Assembly: GCF_000005505.3 (NCBI RefSeq)
Contig: NC_016131.3
Span: 14,901,501-14,965,500 of the forward strand
From: Brachypodium distachyon
Lineage: Eukaryota > Streptophyta > Magnoliopsida > Poales > Poaceae
DNA length: 64,000 bases
Direction of reading: 5' to 3'
Below the pieces are notes generated by a model. That model ran no database searches. It was not told where the DNA came from and worked only from the letters and a program-made list of their open reading frames with translations. The translations under genes and the position numbers were made by a program. Below are positions 24,871 through 36,885 of this stretch, piece after piece (the first letter of the stretch is position 1; every line of letters begins with the position of its first letter).

Positions 24871-27800
24871 ATGCTGTCGGTGAGGAGGCGGCAGGAGTAT
24901 GCCGGCGGCGCCGTGGGCGGCGGCGGCGGCATGGAGGACGACGCCGAGCTGGAGGAAGGGGAGGCCTGCGTCGACGACGCCTTCGTCGACCCCGACGTCG
25001 CGCTCTCTTACATTGTGAGTCGCCTCTCCTTCCCCTCCCCTACGACGCCCGTCACTTGCTTCGGTGCTCGCTTAGTTTCTCATGGCTTAGACGTGTAGCA
25101 TGTCGTACCAATTTAGTGCTACGAGTGGCTTGATCGGGCCCAATTGGTGTAGGGGAATGGACGAGCATGCCTTGTTTGGTTCTCATGCCTGCCTCGTAGT
25201 AGCCGCGCTGATGCGAGCGTAGGGATACCAGCGGTTGCATTAATTGATCATCCAGCTGCAGTTTCTCGCCTTAGTTCGAAGCAATCGCATTGGTGGATCA
25301 TTTAAATTTACTCAGTTTGTCGCTTTGTTTACGACGACGGTGATGCTAACTTTGTCTAGCGAACGCCTTTATGACGCTGGTTATTTTGGAACAGAAAAGG
25401 CTACTCTCTTACTAGAGAAGGGTAGTTAGTTTTGGTGTGCCAGTAGTAATTTGGATTTGGCTAGTCCGTGTTTGTGACTAGACTGTACGCTCATTGGGGG
25501 AAAGAGAAAATCTGCGACGTGGATCAACCCGTGCCCCCCTCCTCCAACTAGTAGGCTGAATCCATGGCAATGGTACTTGGACGAGTTTTGACAGGACTAG
25601 AATCGTGTTATCGTTGACAGTGGGACTGTGTGCTTCTCCTTGGTCTTTTAGTATCCATGGGTTCGATGTTACACATGCAATGCACATGAGTTACTATAAC
25701 ATTTGTTATTTCTGAGCTACAGCTGCTTCATACATCACGTACTTCAAAATTTTCATCATGTGTACCTGAAATCCTTGTATACAGAAGAAATGAAAAGTGA
25801 AGGGAAAAGAAAGACATGAACACTGAAGCCTTTGATTGGAAAGGAAAACCTACTGAAGACATTACCTTCTAATTTACTTAAAAAGGGCTTGTTTGGAATT
25901 ATGAAATATTTACCAACAACTTTAGTTTGAAGATGGTACACTGTATACTGTATCTACAGTCATATTTGTTGTGACCACCTTTTTTGTTTTTCTGATGATG
26001 TGTTTTTTTAGGATGAAAAACTCCAAAACGTGCTAGGCCATTTTCAGAAGGACTTTGAAGGAGGTGTCTCTGCAGAGAATCTAGGTGAGGTGATGTTGAG
26101 CTTATGCTGCAGTCTGCTTGTTTTGGCTTCATTGAAAAGAAACATTAAACACAGAACTAATCTTTGGCAGGATCAAAATTTGGTGGATATGGTTCATTTT
26201 TGCCTACATACCAGCGTTCTCCTCTTCTACCCCAAACCAGAAGCCCACCTAAGGCCGCAAACCGTAGCTCAAGATCTCCTTATCATCAGTCTACTGAGGT
26301 GCTCAATTAAGCTTTGGCTGTACTTTTTGGGACAGCATTGTCAATCAACATGATATCATGTGACATGTTACGATTTACAATGTAGGGTGTGTCTCAGAAC
26401 CCTCCTGCTGTGCCAGTTCCATCTGTTTCCCAAAATAATGCTTCTGTGGTGCCTTTTCCCGGCGATTCAAGTAAACATGAAAGATGTGAAAGCACAAAAG
26501 CTATAAGGGGATCTAGCACTCGTGATTCATATGCTCCATCTAAGAGTAGCGACCACAATAGGTTTAAAGTTCGAATAAAAGTTGGTTCTGACAATGTCTT
26601 GGCAAGAAATAATGCAGCTATTTACAGTGGTTTGGGCCTTGATATTTCTTCACCTTCATCCGGGGAGGATAGCCCTGATGGCTGCGGGGGCCTCTCCCCG
26701 GAATTTAATAATGTGCAAAATGAATCTCCCCGGACCATACTTCAGGTAAAGTACTGCATGATCACACTATTATCTCTTTCTATTTATACCTCATCATGAA
26801 TGGTTCAAAGAGTGAATAACCACTTCCATTCTCTAACCACGATCACACAGATCATGACATGCTTTTCAATTCCTGGAGGGTTCTTGTTATCCCCTCTGCA
26901 AGGAAGTGTTTTGCAATTGACAAAAAAGGTTATGCCTTCATCAAAGAAATGGGAAACAAGTGTGGATGCAGAAAACGCACAGGAAGCTTATGAAGGACAT
27001 GTGGTTAAGAAAATGAAACCTGATAGTAAGAAAAAGAAACCCGTAGATATGAAGAGGTCAAATAACAAAAATGATGTCAGTGCAGTTATGAAAAAGGAGA
27101 TTGACATAGAAACACCTGCTGGTCAAAAGATCGTATCAGAAGCTCTCAACATACAATTGCTGTCTGGTTCCAGAGGCATTGAGGCAAAAAGCGAGAGTCA
27201 ATTTGAAGAGGAACCAACAGGAAAAACTTTGGAAAGAAATGAAGATGCCGGATCAAAAGAATGGGCCATAAACAACAATGTCATCAACACTGAAACTGTC
27301 GAAATGGAGGCAACCGAATGTTTAGGAAGTGGTTTTGGCAACACAGAAATGGAACTTTCGGCAGCAAAGAGGGAACCAAAGACAGAAATGACGGCTTCGG
27401 TTTTTGAAGAGACAAATAGAACTAATGACACAGATTTTCTGTTGGATAGGAAGCATGGAAGAAAGATAAAACTTGAGAGTAAATGCAATGCCAATGGAGT
27501 TAACTTTGAAGATAACACGGTTATAAATGAAAGAGGTCCTCCTGTTTGCATGGAAAAGGTTTCTAGCAAAGAAACCATACTTTGTGATACAAATGGGAAA
27601 AATAGCACCAAGAGTGAGGCCAAAAGAATACATAGGGAACAAAAGAAGACTGCTTCAACATCATCTGATTTCCTCGATGTCGACAATGGTAGTCATCCTT
27701 CTGCTGCAGTTAAAGAGAGGAAAAATGATTCTCAGTCCAAATCTAGCCAATCCGGGAAGAAACCCAAAACAAAATCACATGGAGATGCCAGGGACAATTT

Positions 27801-30800
27801 TCCTGACCGATCTCATGGATGCAAGGAGCAGGATATATTGGAGAATGGTAGTGGATTGGGAGAGTTCCATCTAAAGGAAAAATCTTGGAGCAAAAGGGAT
27901 CCTGATATGCCTGGGGCACCAAAGAGGGAGATCTCATATAGTTCAAAACATGAGAGACATACAGCTTCAGAGGAGCAGAGGATGCATGTACCTCCATCTT
28001 CTGCATCAACTGCAAATGCAGCTCCTGCACTTCAACCAGCTCCTGCACTTCAACCCCCAGTTGTGATAGAGGAACATTGGGTACAATGTGACATATGCCA
28101 GAAATGGCGTCTCCTACCATATGAGATGAATCCTACTACTCTTCCAAAGGAGTGGAAATGTAGCATGCAACAGTGGCTGTAAGTTCAAGTTCATATACAA
28201 CTGTTTATACTTCCTGTTCTTTTTGCTGCCTCTATTCTTTTGTCATCGAGCGTGCTGGTAGGCAGTAGCATGTAACCGGTGGCACCTTATTATCGGGAGC
28301 TGTTTGATTTGACTGTTAACTAATACCTTTTGCACTATATGCAAACTATTCTTTCCATTCAACTTGAATGTAAGCTATAATTTTTATGGAGCAGCTGCAT
28401 CCTGAAAGTAAGGATTGGAATTTGGATAGGTCTTGGTTTGTGCCTTGCTATATTACACTAACACCGAAACTGTTAGGTTGTAATTTATGATGTTTTGCCA
28501 TTGAGGTGGTATCTCGTAACAATATAATATTTCTCCATATGCATAAGTTGATGAGCACTTTTTGTTCCTTTCTAAAGAGCTAGAATTTGGGACTTTTGCA
28601 GACCTGGGATGAATAGGTGCGACGTTGGTGAGGATGAGACTACAAATGCCCTGAATGCACTATATGTCATCCCAGCTCCTGCCAACGGTATTCCCTCAGT
28701 TGGTCATCCTCATGCTGCTTCTGCAGGACTAACATCAGCCAGCATGTTAAATATGAATGGACATGCTGAACATAGTAGGAAAAGGAAAAGTTTTCCAAGT
28801 GATGGAAATGGTTTGCTTGACGGCTCTCACCCAACACAAGCTTCAGCTTATCCAACGAGCAATGAACATGCTCTTACTAGAGTTAGAAGTACTGCTGATG
28901 GTAACCATTATCCTACTGAGAGAGACTCTTTGAGCAAATCAGTTGACCTTTTCACTGAAAAGAAGAAGTCCAAGAGCAAGAGTCGTGGCAGCTATTCTGA
29001 TGGAGGTTCTTTTATTGTTCTCCCTCCTATTATTTCGGTTCTATTTGATACACTACATTCCTGTCGTTTCTACTCTATTTTGTATTTACATTTATTTGCT
29101 GACAATACAGGAGAACTTGTGGAAAGATCCAAGAAGCATTCAAAAGTAAAAGGCAAGAGAGAGATGGATCATGGTGAATACAAAATTTCTAAGAAAATTA
29201 AAAAGGAGGAGCGGCATCGTTCTGGCAGAGATCGGAACCCTGGGTGTGATTTAGCTAGTGGAGACGTTCCGATTGAGGCCAAACCTTTGCTTGCAAATTC
29301 AGTGACCTTAAAAAGTTTGGGCGAAAAGGGTGATGTTTCTTCATCAAAGCAAAAAAATGTTTCGAGGTATGATCGTTCTGATAAATCCAAGAGAGAAAAT
29401 GATGAAGATATTGTTCTTCCTGAAGACAGGAACAAGGAACAATTTCAGACCTCAGATGCACAAAGATCAGATTTTTCTAGCAAGAAGAGGATAGTGAAGG
29501 AATGGGAGGAGAGTCAGCACAATTCAATAGCTCAGTTGAGCAAAGGAACTGTAGTGAACCATAGCTCTGCTGCCAAGGAAACCTATAAAGATCAGAACTT
29601 AAAGGAAACAAAGTCAAAGTTAACGAAGTCTGAAGAATTCTATCCCACGATAGATTCCAAATCAGTAAAAGGTCAGGATTCCAAACAGATATCGTCTCAT
29701 AATGGGGGGAGTGTAAACAATGGACCCATTGAGGATAGCGCACGTTTTGCTGGTAAAAGAGGTCCGCCCGAACCATCAGAAAAGCGATCTTCTGGACAGG
29801 CTTTGGACTTGGCTGAACCTGCTTCTACTGATGTGGCCTACTTCCAGACTACAGCTGTAACTTCAAGTTCTTCAAAGGCCTCAGCCTCGCAGAAAAAGAA
29901 ACAGAACCCCCAAGTTGCAAAGACTTCGCCAATTGAGTTGGCTTCCTCATCACCACTGAGAAACACTCTCATTGATAAGGTCTCCCATAGCAGAATATTG
30001 GAGAAAGATGGACCCATGAATGCTAATTCAAGCACCCTGCCGAGCTCAGTAAAGTATCTAAATACTGAAGTTGACATAGTAGACAATGTCCGGCAGGCTA
30101 AAAAGCCCCAGGATAATCTGCTTGCAACCGAACCTGTCTTGCATGGTTCTTCACTAGGAAATTCTGATAAAGATTCTGAACTTGTTCAGTTAACTCGAGG
30201 TCATGCATCAGAACGAATTTCTTCGAGGAAGGGTTTGGATGATGATACACATCATGCATCAGAGAGGAAGGATTTCACTGTGAATGGCTCCAGCGTAGCT
30301 AGGGGTTATAGCCACTTGCACTCTGGTGATAAAAACAGCTTGCGCGCTGATGGCTCTTCAGTGCAACCTAGGATTGGAGCTTTGGATGCTAAAGGTGATT
30401 CGATTGTGCATGCAAATAAGAAAAGTGGAACTTCCGTTCATGACAGAAACGGATCAACTCATCGCCCTCCAGATGGAAATTCTCAACCAGAGGTCGCATC
30501 CGGAAAGGATAAATTGTATTCCAAGAGTAACAAGCAAGATATAGAGAAGCCCAAAGCTCAAATGGTCCCTTCACCTCTGATAGAAACCCACCTCACCCCA
30601 GTAAAGTCTAATCCGTCCAAATTGACACCACAGTCAGGGCGATGCAATGATGAAAATGGAGCACAACATGGTGTTGCAAAACAGTCAACTCCGAATCCTG
30701 CAGACACTTCAAGTCCAGCTAGGAAAGTTGGTAATTCAACTGCATATGCTCTCAAAGAAGCTCGAGATCTAAAGCACAAGGCTAACCGTTTGAAGGTTGT

Positions 30801-33800
30801 TCACCTTAACATTTCTCTTATGAATATGCTAACTTTTGTTGTGTAAGGTCCTTACCAACTTTCTCTGCAGAACGAAGGAAAAGAACTTGAAAGCACAAGG
30901 CTCTACTTTGAGGCGGCCTTAAAATTTCTGCATGTAGCGTCACTTTTGGAACCTCCGAATATGGATGGTTTGAAACAAGGTGATGCAGCTCAGAGCATGT
31001 ATTCTGATACTGCAAAACTCTGCAAGTAAGCTACACATATACTCCCGTTTGAAAATTGTAGTAGTTTTAGGTTTGTCCCAAATCAAACTTCTTGAAGTTT
31101 GACCAAGTTTATAGAGAAATATACAAAAAAATTATGACGCCATATTAGTTTCATTATATCCATCAAGAAATAAGTGTTCATATTTTATTTATTTGGTATC
31201 GTAGACGTTGTTATATTTTAATATAAACCTAGTCAAACTTCCTGAAGTTTGACCTAAAGTTTGACCTAGGACAAATCTAAAAGTACTACTAATATGAAAC
31301 AGAGGGAGTTAATGATATATTGTTCTACTTCTATGTGCAAAGCTATTTTATTTCTGTTAATAAGTGCTTGAAATCATATTTCCCCTTTTTCTGCATGGTC
31401 TGACTTGGATGGGTGCTATCATCACTAGGTTAGCTTGATGGTTTTCACATTACAGTTGATTAGCCTGACTGTATTCACAATTAGGGGATGCAAGCGGAAT
31501 CTCGCTTAATTGACGGGCTAGTTCAAAAGCTTACAATTTGACTTGGAGATTTAGAGTTCGGTCTCGAAGCGGGATATATGTGGGATCCTGTTTACATCCC
31601 TATTCACAATGCAGTTTATGTAACAATTATACTACTTCCTCCGTCCAACAAAGGATGTCTCAACTTTGACTAAATTTGAATGCATCTATACACTAAATCA
31701 TGTCTAGATACATCCAAATTTTGACAAATTTAAGACATCTTTTGTTGGACGGAGGGAGTACAAAGCTGATTTGACATTACTAAATGTTAGCCAGTTTTTC
31801 TTACGGGAAAACTGTAGGGGAGGCCCCAGAAGTAGTTTTATTAATAGGGAAGATAATTACAAGAGAGCTCTAGGACAAGCTTCTCCAATAGCAGCACACT
31901 GTTTGTGTTATGAATATAATCAGAAGTTGCGGTTTCGTGTGGCACTAGCATGTTTTTTAGGTGAAGAGTCTCAAGTTTGGTCATTATAATTCATTGTATC
32001 CATTTTTACTGCCCAGCTTTGTTGGTCAAGAATATGAAAGGTGTAAGAAGATGGCCGCTGCTGCTTTAGCATATAAATGTGTTGAAGTAGCTTATCTCAA
32101 GGCTGCATTCTACAAATACCCTATTGCAAGCAAGGATCGACAGGTGCTGCAGGCAGTTGTACAAACTACACCAGGTAGTTGAATCTAATTGGTGAAATTT
32201 TGCTTATGTATATTATCGAACGTAGCTCGCATTGTAGAATTTGAATTAGTTTACATTCTATAAATAATATTATTTACTAATTCTTAAAAGTTTGAATCCA
32301 TTATCTTCGTCATATGGAAAAATCAGAGCATCATCAGTGCAAAACTAGTATCATCTTTACTGGGTGCTATACTGCTACCATATTGTGGCTCTTTCTCTGG
32401 ATTTATTTATTTTATTCCTGATTGTTACTTTTGTAGGTGAATCACCATCATCTTCGGCTTCAGACATTGATAACTTAAATAACAATGGATTATCTAAGAC
32501 GGGCCCTTCAGGCAAGGATGTTAATTCACCCCAAGTTGCTGGGAACCATTTGTTACTACCTGTTCGCAATCAACCACACTTGACAAGGTTACTAGCTTAT
32601 GTAAGTGTTCCTGAATATCGCGGTTAGCAGATCAATCAAGTTCTCATTTATGGCCATGTTTTAATAGTTTATAGTGAGTTCATAATCTGTTGACGGTATA
32701 ACTAGAAGAAAAAAAATTAGTATGTCATGCCCAATCAGCCATTATTATGGTCATTGTGTTTCTAGGCCTTGGTGGTTTTTCCTCAAAGGTCTGGGACTCA
32801 ATAGGATAGTGCTCACTGCAGAGTAACATATATGGTGTTTGTTACCAACTTCCCATTAATGGAGTAAAGTATGTGTGCATGCTACTACAACGTTTTATTG
32901 GTGGGAAAGGAATTGGCAAGTGATTTGTTCCAACTCCTGCTAATTATGAATGGTTAGATTTTTTTTAGTTGAGATTAGGTCAGGTAGCAAGTGGAAAATG
33001 ACGCTTTTGAGCTAAGAAATAACCCTGAATTTTTTTGTTTACTATTTTTTACCAGGATGTAGCACAATTGGTTAGAGTTTTTCAATTTGTTGACTTCCAG
33101 TAGTAGATGTACTTCCAGTTGAGTTGTATGGAGCAAATTTCCTTGAAAGTTTACTAGTCTAGACTTTGAGCATTTTTTAGGGTATGTTTGGATTGTTGCC
33201 AGCCAAGGTGAACCATACCAATATTTGTTTGGATGTTTACCAACCTGTTGGCATGGCAATGCCACTTTGCCAACACTAGCTCATTTCCCTTTTTTTCTGC
33301 CAAAGTTGGCCAAATCATGGTTAATCAAATCCTTGGCCAATGGTTTGGCTAGCCAAACTTTTGGTAGGGCAAGCTTGGGCTTAAACCAAAGTACCAAACA
33401 CACCCTTAGTTTTGGGCATAACTCCACAAAATAGCAAACTGGATAGATGTTGGCAATCCTAAGCAACTGGCTTTGCTCCATGGTGAACTGTCAACTGTGT
33501 TCGTCTTGAGGAATGGCCTTACTCTAGGATAGGCTGCACCGGCATTGGATGGAGTCATCCCATGGTTTTTGTGGCCCGACCTTTTTCCTTGCATTCAGTT
33601 GGCATTGGTGGATTTGTATGTCTACGAACCAACTAAATATCAACCCAAATAAGAATGTTAAATCTAGAATTAGGATTAGATGATCCTAAGGCTGACCAAT
33701 TCATCAAACCAAACTCCTCAATTAAGACAGTTCTACTTTCAGTGCACACGCATTATGGTTCATTAACGAGATTTTGTATCTGATGATATGTTGTTATTTT

Positions 33801-33994
33801 CTTAGACAAACGATGTCAATTGTGCCTTTGAGGCAACTCGGAAATCACAGATGGCATTTGCTTCTGCTGCTGGTAACCATGAAAAGGGAGTAGATGGTCT
33901 TTCTCCAGTAAGAACTGTTCTGGATTTTAACTTCCGGGGTGTGAATGATCTACTCAGACTTGTGCGACTTTCAATGGAGTCTATCAGCTGCTGA
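24871..33994 (+). CDS. CW-type zinc-finger protein, probable chromatin reader
   Basis: Eleven exons: 24871-25014, 26012-26084, 26171-26298, 26386-26745, 26851-28178, 28602-29005, 29111-30795, 30871-31025, 32017-32174, 32437-32600 and 33806-33994. The sum is 4788 bases, or 1595 aa, with every junction GT-AG and in phase. The acidic N-terminus (MEDDAELEEGEACVDD, DPDVALSYI) leads to GHFQKDFEGGVSAENLG and GGYGSFLPTYQRSP. The CW domain lies near residues 640-695: HWVQCDICQKWRLLPYEM, then KEWKCSMQQ and, across an intron, GMNRCDVGED. Four zinc-binding cysteines and the tryptophans that bind methylated H3K4 in this domain family are visible. Long Lys/Ser-rich disordered regions follow, and the C-terminal helical part (YFEAALKFLHVASLLE, YKCVEVAYLKAAFYKY) is conserved. 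The role is nuclear, inferred from the domain. No gene name is certain. The start was chosen at the first ATG giving the acidic family N-terminus. Confidence 0.92.
29006..29110 (+). other. In-frame 105-base intron of the CW gene
   Basis: GAG|GTTCTTTT at 29006 and AATACAG|GAGAAC at 29110 bound a T-rich stretch that looks like an intron. Its length is a multiple of three and it has no stop, so both spliced and retained forms would be translated. Joining gives SDGGELVERS, which fits the Lys/Ser-rich surroundings better than the hydrophobic retained sequence. Confidence 0.6.
31041..31309. mobile_element. Stowaway-like MITE in intron 8 of the CW gene
   Basis: The left end is TACTCCCGTTTGAAAATTGTAG and the right end is CTAATATGAAACAGAGGGAGTTA. 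Subterminal inverted repeats include GTTTGACCAAGTTT and ACTTCCTGAAGTTTGACC. The length is about 270 bases with TA flanks. Confidence 0.65.
31632..31758. mobile_element. Stowaway MITE in intron 8 of the CW gene
   Basis: The inverted ends are CTTCCTCCGTCCAACAAAGG (left) and TTTTGTTGGACGGAGGGAG (right), flanked by TA. The near-perfect hairpin potential (GGATGTCTCAACTTT against AATTTAAGACATC) marks it as an intact copy, distinct in sequence from the other Stowaways here. Confidence 0.85.
33180..33405. mobile_element. Tourist/PIF-Harbinger MITE in intron 10 of the CW gene
   Basis: The ends are GGGTATGTTTGG and CCAAACACACCC, inverted with one mismatch, and both sides carry a TTA target duplication (33177-33179 and 33406-33408). 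The internal GCCAGCCAAGG / GGCTAGCCAA words are arranged as subterminal inverted repeats. The 226-base size suits Tourist elements. Confidence 0.8.
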
Positions 33995-36138
33995 CATGTT
34001 CAGAATCCGAGAAAATGGCATCCTTTAAGTAGGTCCGGTTGGATGAGCATATCATTTCCACCTCACTGCTCCCAACATGCTGGTTGCATTTAGTGGAGAA
34101 GTTCAATAGTGAAAAACACATAGAGTCCTCTCATTTAGGTGTGTTGGTTAGTGTGTACAGGATGTAATTTTGAGATTCTTCTTTTTGTTTCTTTAGTGGT
34201 GTTCCGTTCTTATACATGGTTGCTAGTATCTAGTTGGATGATCTGAACAATCTAGCAAGTGAGGCAGCTGAAGATGGGCTTCATTTGTCGACAGTTGTTA
34301 TATTTTGGACACAGAAGGCAGGCCATTCTTAGACTGCACATGATAGGCAAGTGCACAATATTACCTGGACAATGGCTCCTTCCCAAGCACTCTCCTCGCC
34401 TGCATGCTGTAAATTACTTGGTTTGTCACTGAGCTGACTTATGGCTGAAGAGTCTCTTGTCAATTTTTCCTTCAAGATGTACGAGATAATGTGCTGCCCA
34501 TTTAACATTTTTGATGGTATGTTTCAGTTTGTCTCAAATTGAAGTTCAATATCCTCTTTCTATTCCCTAATGTTTTACGCAATCTTGATTCTTGAGCAGG
34601 GGAGAGGACAACAATGTCAATCGATCATACTAACCAAGATCAGCTAGTGGTGTTCCTTTTTTTGGTCTTTCCATAATGGCAGGTCTTCTGGAAAAAAGTT
34701 CAAGCAGGTACGTCTACTACTATTTAGTCTGTTAATTGTGCTGTGCCAACCCATTTTTTGCTTGCGCCACGAGGAAATGACTTCTTGAATGATCTTTTTC
34801 ATGGTATTATAGAGGCGAGAAGTGAGACTAGTAAGAGCATTCACTGATACTAACTCCTCATGATATACTAGGATCCCATGTGGCCTTAATTAAAAAATTC
34901 CCGTCACTGAGTTCATATTGCTCCCTCCATCCCATAATTTTTGTCGAAATATTACATGTATCTAGATGCTTTTTAGAAATAGATACATTCATTTTTGGGC
35001 AAATTTGAGACAAGAATTATGGGACGGAGGGAGTATATAAAAGCATCATATTGCCTTCCTGAATGGTTGCAACTTGTTTAAAGTAAGCAGTTTACGCAGA
35101 ATCAAAATAAATATATGCATACTGCATACACAACCAGCTGCCCAGTTCTAGCAAGAGCGATACTAGCTTACAAACTCTTGTTTGCTATGTGTACTTATTT
35201 TCAGGGTTTTGCTATTGTTGATAATGATAGTTACCTCATTGTTATTATTGTTTATCACTTTACTACAAGGACCGTAATTTCATACTCCCCCTTCTACGGT
35301 TCAACTCAGAGATCCAAAAACAAGCTAAATCTCTTCTTTTTTTCTGTCTACTTGAAAAGATCTGTGGTCATGTGTTCATCCTCTTGTGGAAGTGTACCTC
35401 GCATGACGTCCCGTTTGATCACGTGGCGCTGATAAGCTGAAAACGAAAAGATAATTATTTCGTGATTCTTGTACAACTACTCCCGCTAATGCCTCTACGA
35501 CGCCTTCTCTTTTCAGGTTTCAAAGAAGTAACCACTTGGACCATCGCCAGTGTATGAACATTGTACAAATATTTTCCATGTACAATAGGCTAACCCGTTT
35601 TTTTGATTATCAGCAAATACTGCGAATGTCACCAGCGCATGTACATGTATATTACCTTTGCGGTTCAGATTCCGGCAAGTTTTTAGCTCTCGTTATATCC
35701 TTCTTGCACGTTTTGCCATTTCCACATTCGGTAAGATAATTTAGAGCTAATCTTGACCAAAAACGTTTTGCAGAATGCACAATAAAATCTTCCGTATTAC
35801 CATAAGTAAAGTGACTCTAGTTGCTGCCTCTTCAGTCTTCTCATTGTGTGATTAATCCTTTTGTGTCAGGCAATTTCGAAATTAAGAGTCTGAGACATCA
35901 GATAATGCTTCCCATTTCCATGCGCAAACAGTTCTTCAGTAGTTTCATCTCCCAGCCTACCCCTTCATCTTTCCGTCAGTCCGTGAGCCGATGCATCGTG
36001 ATTCATGCAAGTGCACCGGTTGCACGGGATTAGGGGGGAAATGCACAATCCTGGCAATCCCGGTGGGGACGGGCATAACCGAACTAGCCCTAACTGAACC
36101 CGATCTCCTTCTCATGCCTTTTTCTCGTCTCTAGGGAT
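33995..36138. other. 3' UTR and downstream flank of the CW gene
   Basis: No further coding sequence recognised. The 3' UTR probably covers the first few hundred bases. A Stowaway sits at 34921-35033. Short frames at 35115-35432 and 35821-36033 have no domains. Confidence 0.45.
34921..35033. mobile_element. Stowaway MITE
   Basis: CTCCCTCCATCCCATAATTT at the left and AAGAATTATGGGACGGAGGGAG at the right are inverted repeats. The interior has TTGTCGAAATATTACATG and ATCTAGATGCTTTTTAGAAA, the consensus of the family seen four times in this window. TA follows the right end. Confidence 0.85.
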
Positions 36139-36304
36139 GGATCTCATGTTCCATACGCATCCACCATAATCTCTTTCTTTAGTTGGAGACACCAATATAT
36201 ATAGCTCCTCCTCTTTATTAACTGTATAGCCGGCCAGAACATTGAAATTACACTTGAAGATTACATTACCAGGACGAGGACGAGAACCAAATAACAGGAG
36301 CTAG

Positions 36305-36484
36305 TTATCCAAGGCGGCTTGCAGGAGGTGTCTTGATAAGGCAGCAGTTTCCATCACCAGCAGCGCAGCAAGGGAGATTGACCAGGTCCCTGGCCTGGGC
36401 ACCTGTTGCTGCCATCGTCACCAGTAGGCACACTTGCACGGCCAGCAAAACAAGCAACACCAGAAGATTCTGAAATATCGCCAT
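36305..36484 (-). CDS. Small secreted cysteine peptide, copy A (59 aa)
   Basis: A single-exon frame from ATG at 36484 to TAA at 36307-36305. The start matches the two paralogous copies; the frame extends 20 codons further upstream, but only to a non-ATG start. The N-terminus MAIFQNLLVLLVLLAVQVCL is a hydrophobic signal peptide ending TGAQA, a good signal-peptidase site. The mature part is about 28 residues: a short polar lead, PCC, six residues, CCLIK, then PPASRLG at the C-terminus. A TATATATA lies about 105 bases upstream and an AATAAA on the minus strand at about 36215. Copies B and C keep the four cysteines, their spacing and the C-terminal SRLG. I do not recognise the family. It is probably a secreted apoplastic peptide, with signalling or defence both possible. 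Confidence 0.72.
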   Translation of the reverse strand: MAIFQNLLVLLVLLAVQVCLLVTMAATGAQARDLVNLPCCAAGDGNCCLIKTPPASRLG

Positions 36485-36584
36485 TATCTTGATCGACTTC
36501 TCCTGCTGATAATCGATCGGCAATTGATCTGCAGAGGAGAACAAAATATGTACTGATGATCAGCTACTTCCAATTGGAATAGCT

Positions 36585-36592
36585 GTATATAT
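36585..36592 (-). promoter_or_regulatory. TATA box of peptide gene A
   Basis: TATATATA inside GTTGTATATATACAGCT (minus strand). The equivalent CTATATATATA is present at the same place upstream of copies B (41608-41618) and C (43384-43397), so it is conserved across the duplicates. Confidence 0.6.
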
Positions 36593-36885
36593 ACAACAAG
36601 GAGAGCTCTAACTTAGGCAACCAGTTAATGGTATGGTTATCGTTTGGTTGATCTCGATCTTCCATACTTAGCGCCCGGGGTGTATATATGGCAGTATTAA
36701 TCTGACCATTATGGATTGGACATCTCTTTGGTTAATCCCATCTATAGCATCTGTGTAATCTGGCCATTATCATGGATTGAAGCGGTTTGGGTTTCTTTGA
36801 TGTATATCTTGTGTAACCAACCTTCACTAAATCATTAATCATTTCCAAAACTTAGATGGGATCAAACAATGTAGAAAAAGTCCTA

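Noticed and set aside
24087..24932. 281-codon minus-strand frame
   Set aside because: A GC-rich shadow of the CW gene leader, with no domain and no splice support.
36485..36544. Upstream extension of peptide copy A by 20 codons
   Set aside because: It starts from a non-ATG codon and copies B and C do not share it; the signal peptide starts at 36484.
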